A stretch of DNA of 63,566 nucleotides from NCBI GenBank assembly GCA_020072805.1, contig JAIQGC010000013.1, positions 1 to 63,566 on the forward strand, read 5' to 3'. Made by a program: the position numbers and the translations under genes. Below are positions 52,864-62,252 of the stretch, one piece after another (positions within the stretch are counted from its first letter, which is position 1; the number at the start of each line of letters is the position of its first letter). The stretch comes from Terriglobia bacterium. Its GTDB lineage: Bacteria > Acidobacteriota > Terriglobia > Acidiferrales > UBA7541. The notes below the pieces were generated by a model. The model was not told where the DNA came from, did not search any database, and saw only the letters and a program-made list of their open reading frames with translations.

Positions 52864-55800
52864 ATGCATTTTTCGTTTTTTCGTAAATTGCTTGTGATTG
52901 CTGGGCTGTTTGCCCTGGTTGGCATGCTACCGACGCAGAGGACCAGCGTGTCCGCCCAGGAGACCACGGGCGGCCTGCAGGGTACCGTCAAGGATCCCTC
53001 GGGAGCGGTCGTGCCCAATGCGCAGGTGATCGTAACCGGCAGCTCGCTGGTCGGCAGCAAGGAAGCCACAACGGATGCCAGCGGCTACTACCGCTTCGCC
53101 AACCTTCCGCCGGGCACTTACAGCCTCACGGTGACAGCGAAAGGATTCAGAACCGTCAAGCGCGAAGGTTTGACCCTCGAGGTCGGACACCTCCCCTCAA
53201 TTGATATCTCATTGGAAGTCGGCGCATCCGAAACGGTGGTCGAAGTAACCGGCGAAACACCCATCATTGACACCACGACCTCGCGTACCATGACCAACGT
53301 GACCAAGGACGTTATCGAATTCATCCCGCATGGTGAGTCCTTCCAGTCAGTCATCCAGTTTGCTCCCTCCGCCCGCAACGAACCCCTGATGGGCGGGAAC
53401 GGGTACAACAACTTCGCCGGCACGGGCGGCTGCTCTCCAACGGGTTGTTCGAACGGCGCGGCCGCCGGATACCAGGTCGGCGGCGCGGCGGACTCGGAAA
53501 ACGGATACCTGGTCGAGGGCCAGGATACGGCCAACAACATCGGCGGTTATTCTCACACCAACGTGCCTTTCGATTTCATCGAGGAAGTACAGGTGAAGAC
53601 GTCAGGCGTGGAGGCCGAACACGGCGGCGCTTTGGGTGGCGTGGCCAACGTGATCATGAAGAAGGGCGGCAACAATTTCCACGGCGCCGTCTTTACGCAG
53701 TACAGCTCGTCTGGGATGAGCGCTGCGGCGCCCGACTACTCCCGTTACGATCCCAGCTCGAATGGATCGACTGGACCTTGGGGGGGATTTGTGGACCCCA
53801 CCTACCAGCAATATCATCCCAAGAAGGACGCCATTAGAGACCTTTTCCCGGGCTTCAAGGTGGGCGGTCCCATCAAGAAAGATCGTCTCTGGTTTTTCCT
53901 CGGGTTCAATCCGCAATTCACCAAGATCCGCCGAGCGGTGGATTTCAGTTCGCAAGGCCTGGGAACACTGAACTTTGATCAGAACCAGCAGACCTACTAC
54001 ACCAACGGGCGTATTGACGCCAGCGTGACCAGCAAACTTCGCGTCTATGCCTCCTGGCTCTACCAGTATCAACGCGAAAGCGGTCAGGCCATGCCTTATG
54101 CGGATTCGACCACCGGAATGTACAACGTCAGCTCCACCATCCCGGCCTTCGCCTTTGTCCACGGCCTCGGTTTCGGCGCTCCCAACAATACCCTCAACGT
54201 CGGCGCCGACTACACAATCTCGCAGCACCTGATTGCAACCACCAGGTTCGGCTATTATTTTGAAAACTACCGCGACTTCGGTTTCCCGACAGGCGGCGCC
54301 GTATTGCGCTGGTCTACCAGCGGTCTCGGCGCCTTCGATGCCTGCACTCCCTCGCCTTGCACTCCGGCCACTCTGCTTCCCCCTTCCTTGCAGCAAGGTG
54401 CCAGCTACTTCAATGTGGCGAATAACATCAACACCACGGTCCGCAACGCCAACAAGCACACCCAATTCAATCAGGACCTTGCCTGGTACAAGAGCGGATG
54501 GAAGGGCACTCACAACTTCAAATTCGGCTATCAGCTCAACCAGCTCAGCAACGACATCTACCAGCGGTGGAACGAGCCAGCGGTCAACCTGTACGTCGGA
54601 ACCTCGTCTCCCTATTCTCCGCAGGGCGCGGTCGGTACGGCCAATTGCGCGACGTTCGTCGCTCTCTACGGCCAGTGCCAGGGTCTATACGGCTGGGCGC
54701 AGGTACAGGACTATGGCTCTTCCGGATATGCCCTCAGCCGCAACCACGGCTTTTTCTTCCAGGACTCCTGGACCGTGGGACACGGCATCACCATCAATGC
54801 GGGTATGCGCATCGAGAAGGAATACCTGCCCGCGGAGAATCAGCCCGCCGGCGCACTCTCCGCCCCCATCAACTTCGGCTGGGGTGACAAGATTGCTCCC
54901 CGCCTGGGTGTCGCTTGGGACGTTTTCCGGAACGGCAAGCTGAAGGTTTTCGGTGGCTACGGCGTAAACAATGACATTATGAAGCTGAATCTAGCCATCA
55001 GTTCCTTTGGCGGCCAGTATTGGCAAAATTGCGCCTATGCCCTGGATACATCGAACCTCGCCTCCATCCTTCCGGCGTTCGACAGCACGGGCCGTTACTG
55101 CAGCGGACCGGATTCCTCCAGTCAGGCCAATTGGCAAGGTGGTTCAACCCCACTGGGACTGACCTTCCTGGAAAACCAGAACTATCGCACCTTTCCTACC
55201 ACTTGCGCCACGTGCAGCGCTACGCAAGAGGGTGTAGCGCCAGGCCTCAAGCCCTACCGCCAGCATGAATCCCAGCTGGGCGCTGATTACCAACTGGCGA
55301 AGAACCTGGCACTGGAAGCGCGTTGGGACCGCCGCCGTCTCGATCATGCCATCGAAGACTCCGCCATTTTCAACCCCGCGATTGGCGAGACCTTCGTCAT
55401 CGTGAACCCCGGCGAAGGCGTCAACAAGACGTTCGATGGTTTCTACAACTTCCTCTATGGAGCCTCCAGCGGGTGCACAGCTTCGTCAACTCCATCCTGC
55501 CCGGACAACATCCCGGTGCAGCGGAATTACGACGGCTTGGAAATACGCCTGACCAAGGCGTACAGCAGCCACTGGACCGGCATGCTCTCCTACACCTATA
55601 GCCGCCTCTGGGGGAACTATTCGGGCCTGACCAGCACGGACCTCGGCGACGCCGGAGGAGGACGCAATTCGCCCAACAACAGCCGCGCCTTCGACGAACC
55701 GTTTTTCTCCTGGACCGCCAACGGCACTTCCGCCAGCGGATTGCTTCCCACGGACCGCCCGAATGCCCTCAAAGGCTGGGCGTATTATGAATTCTCCGAA

Positions 55801-56409
55801 GGACACCACAATTCCACCGACATCGGTGTATTCGCCTACGCTTACAGCGGCACGGCTCAGACCAGCTATGTGGACGTTGGGTACGCTTTCCCTGGAGGCT
55901 TTCCAACGCTGATTGCAGGCCGCGGGGAATGGATTGACGTCACCCAAGACCCGACCACTGGCGTGACCACCGTTAGCAATCCCTACGTCAAGCGCACACC
56001 CATGTTCTCCCAGGCCGATCTGAACCTGGGACATACCTTCAAATTCCACGAGACCATGGCGGTCAAGTTCTCCGCTAACTTCACGAACCTCTTCAACCGG
56101 AGAGCCGTTACTGCTTACTACTCGCAGATTGACTCCAACTACGCCACTATGTTCATTACACCGTCTACAGCCAACTGTGCTGCTGACAATCTTTCCCTCT
56201 ACGGTCCTGGCCTAGGCTCCTCGTGCTATCTTTTCACCGGCGCTTCGGCCTACTCGGCTTACGAGCATCCGTATGACATCTCTGCTGCATTGAACGCCGG
56301 CAATGCCTATACCGGTGGTTTGCCAATTACCGTGAACAGCCAATATGGAAAACCCTATCTCTTCCAGACGGGCCGCGGAATCCGCCTGTCGGTGCACTTC
56401 ACCTTCTAA
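52864..56409 (+). CDS. TonB-dependent receptor with N-terminal carboxypeptidase-regulatory-like domain
   Basis: A 1181-aa outer-membrane protein of the acidobacterial 'carboxypeptidase regulatory-like/TonB receptor' type. Layout: signal peptide (about 1-33), CarboxypepD_reg domain (about 36-125; LQGTVKDPSGAVVPNAQVIV), plug (about 130-270; VDTTTSR-like IDTTTSRTMTNVTKD, and YQVGGAADSENGYLVEGQD), then a large barrel to the final residues RLSVHFTF. GGAGGA lies upstream of ATG 52864. Fourteen Cys, all in closely spaced pairs. Family members import large nutrients such as glycans or siderophores. An intrinsic terminator follows; no partner lipoprotein gene is present. Confidence 0.93.
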   Translation: MHFSFFRKLLVIAGLFALVGMLPTQRTSVSAQETTGGLQGTVKDPSGAVVPNAQVIVTGSSLVGSKEATTDASGYYRFANLPPGTYSLTVTAKGFRTVKREGLTLEVGHLPSIDISLEVGASETVVEVTGETPIIDTTTSRTMTNVTKDVIEFIPHGESFQSVIQFAPSARNEPLMGGNGYNNFAGTGGCSPTGCSNGAAAGYQVGGAADSENGYLVEGQDTANNIGGYSHTNVPFDFIEEVQVKTSGVEAEHGGALGGVANVIMKKGGNNFHGAVFTQYSSSGMSAAAPDYSRYDPSSNGSTGPWGGFVDPTYQQYHPKKDAIRDLFPGFKVGGPIKKDRLWFFLGFNPQFTKIRRAVDFSSQGLGTLNFDQNQQTYYTNGRIDASVTSKLRVYASWLYQYQRESGQAMPYADSTTGMYNVSSTIPAFAFVHGLGFGAPNNTLNVGADYTISQHLIATTRFGYYFENYRDFGFPTGGAVLRWSTSGLGAFDACTPSPCTPATLLPPSLQQGASYFNVANNINTTVRNANKHTQFNQDLAWYKSGWKGTHNFKFGYQLNQLSNDIYQRWNEPAVNLYVGTSSPYSPQGAVGTANCATFVALYGQCQGLYGWAQVQDYGSSGYALSRNHGFFFQDSWTVGHGITINAGMRIEKEYLPAENQPAGALSAPINFGWGDKIAPRLGVAWDVFRNGKLKVFGGYGVNNDIMKLNLAISSFGGQYWQNCAYALDTSNLASILPAFDSTGRYCSGPDSSSQANWQGGSTPLGLTFLENQNYRTFPTTCATCSATQEGVAPGLKPYRQHESQLGADYQLAKNLALEARWDRRRLDHAIEDSAIFNPAIGETFVIVNPGEGVNKTFDGFYNFLYGASSGCTASSTPSCPDNIPVQRNYDGLEIRLTKAYSSHWTGMLSYTYSRLWGNYSGLTSTDLGDAGGGRNSPNNSRAFDEPFFSWTANGTSASGLLPTDRPNALKGWAYYEFSEGHHNSTDIGVFAYAYSGTAQTSYVDVGYAFPGGFPTLIAGRGEWIDVTQDPTTGVTTVSNPYVKRTPMFSQADLNLGHTFKFHETMAVKFSANFTNLFNRRAVTAYYSQIDSNYATMFITPSTANCAADNLSLYGPGLGSSCYLFTGASAYSAYEHPYDISAALNAGNAYTGGLPITVNSQYGKPYLFQTGRGIRLSVHFTF

Positions 56410-56451
56410 CCCCTTCCCGCCGCGTCTCATCCGCGCGGCGGTTGCTCTTCC

Positions 56452-56485
56452 AGGGCGTCCCGATCCAACGGGACGCCCTTTTTTT
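56452..56485 (+). terminator. Intrinsic terminator of the TonB-dependent receptor gene
   Basis: A 10-bp stem (AGGGCGTCCC 56452-56461 with GGGACGCCCT 56470-56479) with an 8-nt loop runs into a T run at 56479-56485, 43 bp after the stop. Confidence 0.9.
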
Positions 56486-56584
56486 GTGCCATTCCCCTTC
56501 CCCGGCTTCCTGCGTTATCCCCGCGTCCGCATTCTGGCGATGCCGAGCCCCTATGCTAGGATGAACCGGCAGCGGAGGATCACG

Positions 56585-56974
56585 ATGAGCCCAAACAATC
56601 CATTTGAAGCATTCGCGGGAGCCCGCTACATTAACCTGGAGACCGTGCGCAAGAACGGCGCGGTGGTGCGCACGCCGGTGTGGTTCGCCGCCTCTCCGGA
56701 TGAGCCCGGAAAACTCTACACCTACACGATGGCTTCGGCGGGCAAGGTGAAGCGCATCCGCAACAATTCCCAGGTGCGCATCGCCCCGTGCGACTTGCGC
56801 GGCAACCTGCGCGGCGATTGGATTCCGGCGCGCGCGGAGATTGCTTCCCCGGAATCGGCCGCCCGCTGCTCGCGGCTCTTGAACAGGAAATATTTTCCCG
56901 TGCGCCTGCTGATGAATTTCTTCGCGCTGATCAGCGGGAGCAAACGCGCCGGCATCATCATTCGCCCGGCGTAG
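56585..56974 (+). CDS. PPOX-class flavin/F420-dependent oxidoreductase
   Basis: A 129-aa split-barrel protein. INLETVRKNGAVVRTPVWFA and GKVKRIRNNSQVRIAPCD are typical of the PPOX-class F420-dependent (pyridoxamine-phosphate-oxidase-like) family. It has no signal peptide. The start ATG 56585 has GGAGGA upstream. Reaction unknown; the family reduces quinones, biliverdin or other acceptors with F420 or flavin. It is convergent with the DUF2182 gene. Confidence 0.88.
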   Translation: MSPNNPFEAFAGARYINLETVRKNGAVVRTPVWFAASPDEPGKLYTYTMASAGKVKRIRNNSQVRIAPCDLRGNLRGDWIPARAEIASPESAARCSRLLNRKYFPVRLLMNFFALISGSKRAGIIIRPA

Positions 56975-56981
56975 ACCCGCT

Positions 56982-57836
56982 CTACAAAGCGCGGAACAGA
57001 AAAAACGTTCCGGCGGCGATGGCCGCCACGCCCGTCGCCCGCGCCAGCAGCGGGCCGCGCTTCCACATTTTTTCCCCGGCAATCACCGCGGCCACGGCGA
57101 TCATCACGCCCAGGCTCATCACCCCGAGGACCATCTGGATCACCATCAGCGCCCAGCAGCACGCGGCGCAGTACGCCCCGTGATGCACGCCGACGCGCAG
57201 CGCTCCGGCAAAGCCCGGCCGCCAGGCGTGCCCCAGATAGAGCAGCGGGTCGCGGCAATGCTGCAAACAGGCCTGCTTGAGCGGTGTGAGCTGATAGATC
57301 CCCGCGGCAATCAGCGCCACGCCCGCAGCGGCGGGAACCCACTGGCTCAGGCGGTCCGACTGCATCGCCAGTCGGGAAATCCCCAGGCCCACGGCGAAGG
57401 CCGCGGCGCCGAAGGCCAGCCAGATGGCGAAATATCCTGCCCCGGCCAAAGCCGTGGCCAATCCGGCGGGGCGCAGGCCGCTGTGCCGCGCCGTGCGCCG
57501 GTAGAGAGCCAGCATCGGCCAGGTCGAGGGCAGCATCATGGCGATCATCATCGCCTGCCACATCACCAGGAACATCCACGCCGCGCCCCACGGCGATTCC
57601 CCGGGCATCACCATCCACATCATGGGCATGACCCATCCGCCGGGCATGGGCATGCCGCTGCTCATCGAATTCATTCCGCGCCAAGTCAGCGCCGCAGCCG
57701 CGAGGAAAATCAGCGTGGCAATCGCGCGCGCCCACAACTCATCGCGGCTGAACGCCGGAGTCGGAGCAGGCACCACCGCCTGCGGCAACAGCGCTTCACC
57801 GCCGGGCGCGTGCCCGCTGTGCTTTTCTTCATGCAT
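56982..57836 (-). CDS. DUF2182 predicted metal-binding membrane protein
   Basis: A 284-aa protein with about six membrane segments. The Met-rich first part (SGMPMPGGWVMPMMWMVMPG and WQAMMIAMMLPSTWPM) is the DUF2182 hallmark. The later region has His/Cys clusters (KQACLQHCRDPLLYLGH, VHHGAYCAACCW). The Met, His and Cys richness within and beside membrane segments suggests copper or other soft-metal binding, an inference. It is 24 bp downstream of the DUF1326 gene on the same strand, the usual pairing of the two families. Confidence 0.88.
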   Translation of the reverse strand: MHEEKHSGHAPGGEALLPQAVVPAPTPAFSRDELWARAIATLIFLAAAALTWRGMNSMSSGMPMPGGWVMPMMWMVMPGESPWGAAWMFLVMWQAMMIAMMLPSTWPMLALYRRTARHSGLRPAGLATALAGAGYFAIWLAFGAAAFAVGLGISRLAMQSDRLSQWVPAAAGVALIAAGIYQLTPLKQACLQHCRDPLLYLGHAWRPGFAGALRVGVHHGAYCAACCWALMVIQMVLGVMSLGVMIAVAAVIAGEKMWKRGPLLARATGVAAIAAGTFFLFRAL

Positions 57837-57860
57837 GGGGTTCCGGTTGCCGGGGGAAGC

Positions 57861-58481
57861 TCAGGCCGGGCTCTCGCCGGTATAGTCGAAGTGCGAAAAC
57901 TCGCCGTACTTGCCGCTATGGTCGTAGCTCAACTCCGGCGCGGTCGTTCGAAAGACTTTCCCTGCGCCCAGTGTGACCCGCTTGGAGGTAAATCCCGTGG
58001 GCTTGTCCAGATAGAGTTCCTCCGGCGTGCCCGTGACCGGATTCAGGATGGGCCCCATTTCGTATTCCACAAAGCCCACCGCACGCGCCTTGCTCTGCAG
58101 CCCGTCCAGCTTCACTTCGAACGGCGCAAACCGCGTTCCCAGATATTTTCCCGCCACGGCCATGAAGATCGTCCACGGCCCGCCGGATTTCCCCTCGAAC
58201 AGCGTGGCCAGCGCCGCGCGCTGCGCCGCATTGGCCTTTTCGTCCACCACGGTCATCCAGGTGACGTTGCCTTTGTGCAATGCCGCTGGCGAGTGCCCAA
58301 ACCAGGTAAACGAAAGCCCGTCGAGCGCCACGCCGCCAAAGTTTCCCCTTTCCACGTGCCACAAATACCCACCTTCGCAAAATCCCCGCGTCGGCGTCGC
58401 ATCAAAGCTGCACGGGCAGCCCCAATCGCAACTGCAAGCGCCCAGCAGCGTCCCTTTCATCGCCCATTTCGTCGCACTCAT
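57861..58481 (-). CDS. DUF1326 domain protein
   Basis: A 206-aa soluble protein. It carries the DUF1326 Cys cluster CSCDWGCPC (Cys16, 18, 22 and 24), near the N terminus, as a likely metal site. The middle GKSGGPWTIFMAVAGKYLG and FEVKLDGLQSKARAVGF are typical of the family. AAGGAG lies 6 nt upstream of ATG 58481. It precedes the DUF2182 gene, and the two together are a conserved unit of unknown biochemistry, probably linked to metal handling. Confidence 0.88.
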   Translation of the reverse strand: MSATKWAMKGTLLGACSCDWGCPCSFDATPTRGFCEGGYLWHVERGNFGGVALDGLSFTWFGHSPAALHKGNVTWMTVVDEKANAAQRAALATLFEGKSGGPWTIFMAVAGKYLGTRFAPFEVKLDGLQSKARAVGFVEYEMGPILNPVTGTPEELYLDKPTGFTSKRVTLGAGKVFRTTAPELSYDHSGKYGEFSHFDYTGESPA

Positions 58482-58732
58482 GCAACTCTCCTTGAAGTAG
58501 CAGTGCCGGGCTCATCGCCCGGCCACCAGCGGTCCCGAAGTATATATCAGTTTCCTATCTGCTCGGCCACTACCAGAAAGCAGCAATTATCCGCATGGTT
58601 CAACCATAAAACATTCTCAGGAATTACCGACCTTATCTTCTTTCTCTTACTCGCACACGAAGAATCATCATGAATCAGCAGGCAGGCGCTCACAAATAAG
58701 CGCCATGGCTTCACATTCAGGCGAAGGTACGT

Positions 58733-60151
58733 CTACGGCGGCACTTCGCCGCGCAATTCCAACTCGGATTTCTCTGGCGCGGTCGGCTTTCCGTGCGGCA
58801 AGTGAATGCCATCCTGCGCCAGCAAAGCCTCATAGACCGGCACGCGCCGCCAGTGCCGCGCCAGCGCAAAGGCGCTCATATTCGCCACCATCAAGGGAAG
58901 AACCAGTCCGTAGCCGCCGGTCATTTCGAAAATAATCAAGACCGAAGTCATCGGCGCGCGAATGCTCCCGGCAAAAACAGCGCCCATCCCCACCAGGGCG
59001 AATGCCCCAATCGAATCCGCCGAATGATGGAGCACGGCGACGTCCACATAGCCCACCGCTCCGCCGAGCATTCCGCCCATGAACAACACCGGCGCAAAGA
59101 TCCCGCCGACGCCTCCGCTGCTGTACGAACACACCGTTGCGGCAACTTTCAGCAGGCAAAGACCGATGAGCACCTTCGCCGGAAGAGAACCCGTCAGCGC
59201 CAGCGAAAGCGTGCGGTAGCCTCCACCTGTGATTCCATCCTGCTTCAGCCACAGAATTCCCACCACGGCCAGAGCGCCGGTTAACGCGCCGCCCATCGCG
59301 GGGTGAACCCATTTGGGCACCGCGGTGAATCGCTTGAACCACCCGCGCAGGCCCAGCAGAGAGTCGGTGAAGATAACGGAAACGATGGCCGAAAGCACGC
59401 CCAGCATCGCGTACGACACAAGCGAACTCGCGGGCCCCATGGAATATGCCCGCTGCATCTGGAAGACCGGATGTTGCCCCAGGATGCCCCGCTCCACCAC
59501 CGCGGCGATGGCCGCGGCAACGATGACGCCCGAAAGCATTGTCTGGTCGAGGTCGCCGATAATCTCTTCGAGGGTAAACGTCACGGCGGCAATCGGCGCG
59601 TTAAAAGCCGCCGCGATTCCCGCCGCGACTCCGATGGACGCCATGCGCCGCTGGTTTTGCCGCGAAAGCGAGGTCACGCGCGCAAGTAAACTGGAAACTC
59701 CCGCGCAAATCTGGACTGTCGGCCCCTCGCGTCCCAGCGAAGCTCCGCTTCCGATCTGCAAGATTCCGAGAATGAATTTTCCAGCGGCGTCGCGCCAGGA
59801 GACGTATCCGGAATGCAGCGCGTAGGCCAGCTTCACCTGAGGCACGCCGCTGCCTACCGCGCCGGGGACCCAGTAATGCAGCGCCAGTCCGGCAAACAAA
59901 CTGCCCAGCGCAGGTGTGAGGATGGTCCAATAGATCCAGGACAAGTGCGGCGCCGCCAGGGCGCGGTTGATCAGTAGCGCTTCGGCCTTGTCGATGCAGA
60001 TGTGAAACGATACCGCGGCCAGTCCGCAAAGACCCCCGCTCACGATCGTCACCAGCAGCAACCTCTGCCGCTCCGTGGGCGTCAGCCGCAGCAGCAACGC
60101 ATGAATTTTTTCTGGGACAGAGTTGGAATTGGACTGGTCCTGCAGGGACAC
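58733..60151 (-). CDS. ClC-family chloride channel/antiporter
   Basis: A 472-aa channel with about twelve hydrophobic helices. Selectivity motifs: GSGVPQVKLAYAL (GSGIP type), GREGPTVQICAGV (with the gating Glu) and GVAAGIAAAFNAPIAAV (GxFxP-equivalent). GGVGGIFAPVLFMGGMLGG is the third conserved loop. There is no C-terminal CBS pair; the protein ends soon after the last helix with a short charged tail. It starts with GTG 60151, having GGGGAGCG upstream. Acid resistance or anion exchange is likely. Confidence 0.93.
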   Translation of the reverse strand: MSLQDQSNSNSVPEKIHALLLRLTPTERQRLLLVTIVSGGLCGLAAVSFHICIDKAEALLINRALAAPHLSWIYWTILTPALGSLFAGLALHYWVPGAVGSGVPQVKLAYALHSGYVSWRDAAGKFILGILQIGSGASLGREGPTVQICAGVSSLLARVTSLSRQNQRRMASIGVAAGIAAAFNAPIAAVTFTLEEIIGDLDQTMLSGVIVAAAIAAVVERGILGQHPVFQMQRAYSMGPASSLVSYAMLGVLSAIVSVIFTDSLLGLRGWFKRFTAVPKWVHPAMGGALTGALAVVGILWLKQDGITGGGYRTLSLALTGSLPAKVLIGLCLLKVAATVCSYSSGGVGGIFAPVLFMGGMLGGAVGYVDVAVLHHSADSIGAFALVGMGAVFAGSIRAPMTSVLIIFEMTGGYGLVLPLMVANMSAFALARHWRRVPVYEALLAQDGIHLPHGKPTAPEKSELELRGEVPP

Positions 60152-60213
60152 TCTCGCTCCCCAGTGAAGTAATTTACCTCACCCATTATATGACGACGCG
60201 GTGCGCCGTGGTG

Positions 60214-61260
60214 TCAGGATCCGGCGAGGGCGCGCAGCGACTCGTTATACGGGGCACGGGCCACTCCGCGTTCGGTAAAAATGGCCGCGATGTAGCGCGC
60301 CGGGGTCACGTCGAACGCCGGGTGCGCCGCGTTCACGTCCGGAGCGATGCGCACGCCCTGAATGTGCGTCACTTCCGCGGCCGAGCGTTCTTCGATGGGA
60401 ATCTGCTCGCCGCCGGCGATAGTCAGGTCAAACGTGGAAATGGGCGCGGCAATATAAAACGGCACGTTGTTTTCCTTGGCCAGCACGGCGATCTGGTAGG
60501 TGCCAATCTTGTTGGCCGTGTCGCCGTTGGCCGCTATGCGGTCCGCGCCGGTGACAATTGCTCCCACTTTGCCGGTCTTCAGGAAATGTCCCACCATGTT
60601 GTCGGTGATCAGCGTGAGCGGGATGCCGCCGCGATGCAGTTCCCACGCGGTCAGCCGCGCTCCCTGCAAGTAGGGCCGCGTCTCCGGGACCAGCACGTGC
60701 AGCTTCTTGCCCTGCTCCACGGCCACGCGAATCACGCCCAGGGCCGTCCCGATGCCCCCGGTAGCCAGCGCCCCGGCGTTGCACTGGGTCATCACCTGGC
60801 CCTCGGCGGGCATGAATTCCGCGCCGTAGCGCCCGATGGCCTCGTCGGTGGCCTTCTTTTCGATGTGCACCTGGCGCGCTTCGGTGACCATGGCCTCGCG
60901 AATTTTGGCCAGGTCGCTGGTGGCCGAGGAGAGCGAAGCGAAGCGGCGCTTCATGCGCTCAATGGCCCAGAAGAGATCCACGGCGGTGGGGCGAGTCTTC
61001 GCCAGCGTCTCGCAAATCTCGGCAAACTCCGTGCGCAGCGCCTCCAGCGTCTGCGCTGGCGAGCGCAGCACGCCCAGCGCCACGCCCATGGCAGCGGCCA
61101 CGCCGATTGCCGGCGCCCCGCGGATCACCATCTCGGTGATGGCTTTGGCCACTTCGCGATAGTCGTTGTAGGTGTAGCTGATCTCCTCGGCGGGCAGCCG
61201 GCGCTGGTCCAGCATGACCACACCGCGGTCGGTCCATTCAATCGGTTGGGCAACGTACAT
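60214..61260 (-). CDS. mtnA: S-methyl-5-thioribose-1-phosphate isomerase
   Basis: Methionine-salvage enzyme that isomerises methylthioribose-1-phosphate to methylthioribulose-1-phosphate. The 348-aa product has the catalytic Cys160 ([13 protein letters not shown]) and Asp240 ([19 protein letters not shown]) in the eIF2B-like fold. [12 protein letters not shown] is the third signature. AAGGACGA lies 8 nt upstream of ATG 61260. No other methionine-salvage gene is visible nearby. Confidence 0.96.
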   Translation of the reverse strand: MYVAQPIEWTDRGVVMLDQRRLPAEEISYTYNDYREVAKAITEMVIRGAPAIGVAAAMGVALGVLRSPAQTLEALRTEFAEICETLAKTRPTAVDLFWAIERMKRRFASLSSATSDLAKIREAMVTEARQVHIEKKATDEAIGRYGAEFMPAEGQVMTQCNAGALATGGIGTALGVIRVAVEQGKKLHVLVPETRPYLQGARLTAWELHRGGIPLTLITDNMVGHFLKTGKVGAIVTGADRIAANGDTANKIGTYQIAVLAKENNVPFYIAAPISTFDLTIAGGEQIPIEERSAAEVTHIQGVRIAPDVNAAHPAFDVTPARYIAAIFTERGVARAPYNESLRALAGS

Positions 61261-61319
61261 TCGGTTATCGTCCTTGAATCTCTCTATTGTACCGGAGAAG
61301 GCCGCGGCGGGCGAAATCC

Positions 61320-62252
61320 TCAGTGGTCCAGCGGCACATGCCGGAAGCCGCCCGTGGAGATGGCCATCAGCACCGCCAGAGCGGAATTGTATCCCAGGTG
61401 CAGAAGGTAGCTGGCCAGCACGGTTCCGGTGCGAGCGCGCGCATAGGTGAAAATCATGCCCACCGCGGAGAGCATCCCCACGATCCCCAGCGTCCAGCCC
61501 GTTTGCATTCCGTGCATCATGCCGAAGAGGCCGCCGGTGACCACAATGGATACTCCGCGGCCGATGCGCAGCGCTCGTTCGGGGTCATGGCCCATCCCGC
61601 GGGCCAGCCCGGCAACTTTTCCGGCCAGCAGCGGATACAGATAGCCCCGGAAAAGCGTTTCCTCCATCAGCGGAGCCACCAGGACGGCCATGCCCATCAA
61701 TAGCAGAAGTCCGTGCGGGTCCTTGAAAATTTCCTCGATGGGCATTTTCCCTTTGGGGTGAACTCCCTGCCCGCCGAGAAGAACCAGCGCCGAGAGGGCG
61801 CTACCGCTGAAAAAATATCTCCAGGCGTTGGGCCGCTGCGCGGGAGGAACGGGGCCGGGGAAGCGATGCCAACCGAGCGCCGTCCAAAAAGGCGCTTCGC
61901 GCAGGATTCCCAGCGTGACGTACAAGAACAGCAAAAGCCCCGCCAGCCACAGAGTTTGCATGCCCACGACCCAGGAAGCCTCGGTCATCAGCAATTGCTC
62001 GACCTGCTTCAGGGGCAAATGCCGGGCGGAAGCGAGATAGCCCATGAATGCCAGTTGCACGCCCAGCAAACTGCCAAAGGCGAAAAGAAAAAAAATCAAA
62101 AAATGCAGCCAGGACCACGAAACGCGCAAATCCTCGGGCAAGAATTCTCGAGCGTCGAGTTGCGCGCTTCCCGCGCTTTCGCCGGGCGCTGCTTCGCTGT
62201 GCGCGGCGGAGGCTTCTTCGACTCCGTGGGGGTCATCCGGAAATGACGTCAT
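61320..62252 (-). CDS. CPBP family intramembrane metalloprotease (second copy)
   Basis: A 310-aa multipass protein. Motifs: EETLFRGY (EExxxR), FGMMHGM (FxxxH) and HLGYN (HxxxN). The first ~55 residues are acidic and soluble ([20 protein letters not shown]). The chosen ATG 62252 overlaps the stop of the upstream gene (ATGA), so the two are coupled; an upstream ATG at 62267 also exists. This is the second CPBP member in the window and its motifs differ in detail from the one at 17546. Confidence 0.9.
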   Translation of the reverse strand: MTSFPDDPHGVEEASAAHSEAAPGESAGSAQLDAREFLPEDLRVSWSWLHFLIFFLFAFGSLLGVQLAFMGYLASARHLPLKQVEQLLMTEASWVVGMQTLWLAGLLLFLYVTLGILREAPFWTALGWHRFPGPVPPAQRPNAWRYFFSGSALSALVLLGGQGVHPKGKMPIEEIFKDPHGLLLLMGMAVLVAPLMEETLFRGYLYPLLAGKVAGLARGMGHDPERALRIGRGVSIVVTGGLFGMMHGMQTGWTLGIVGMLSAVGMIFTYARARTGTVLASYLLHLGYNSALAVLMAISTGGFRHVPLDH

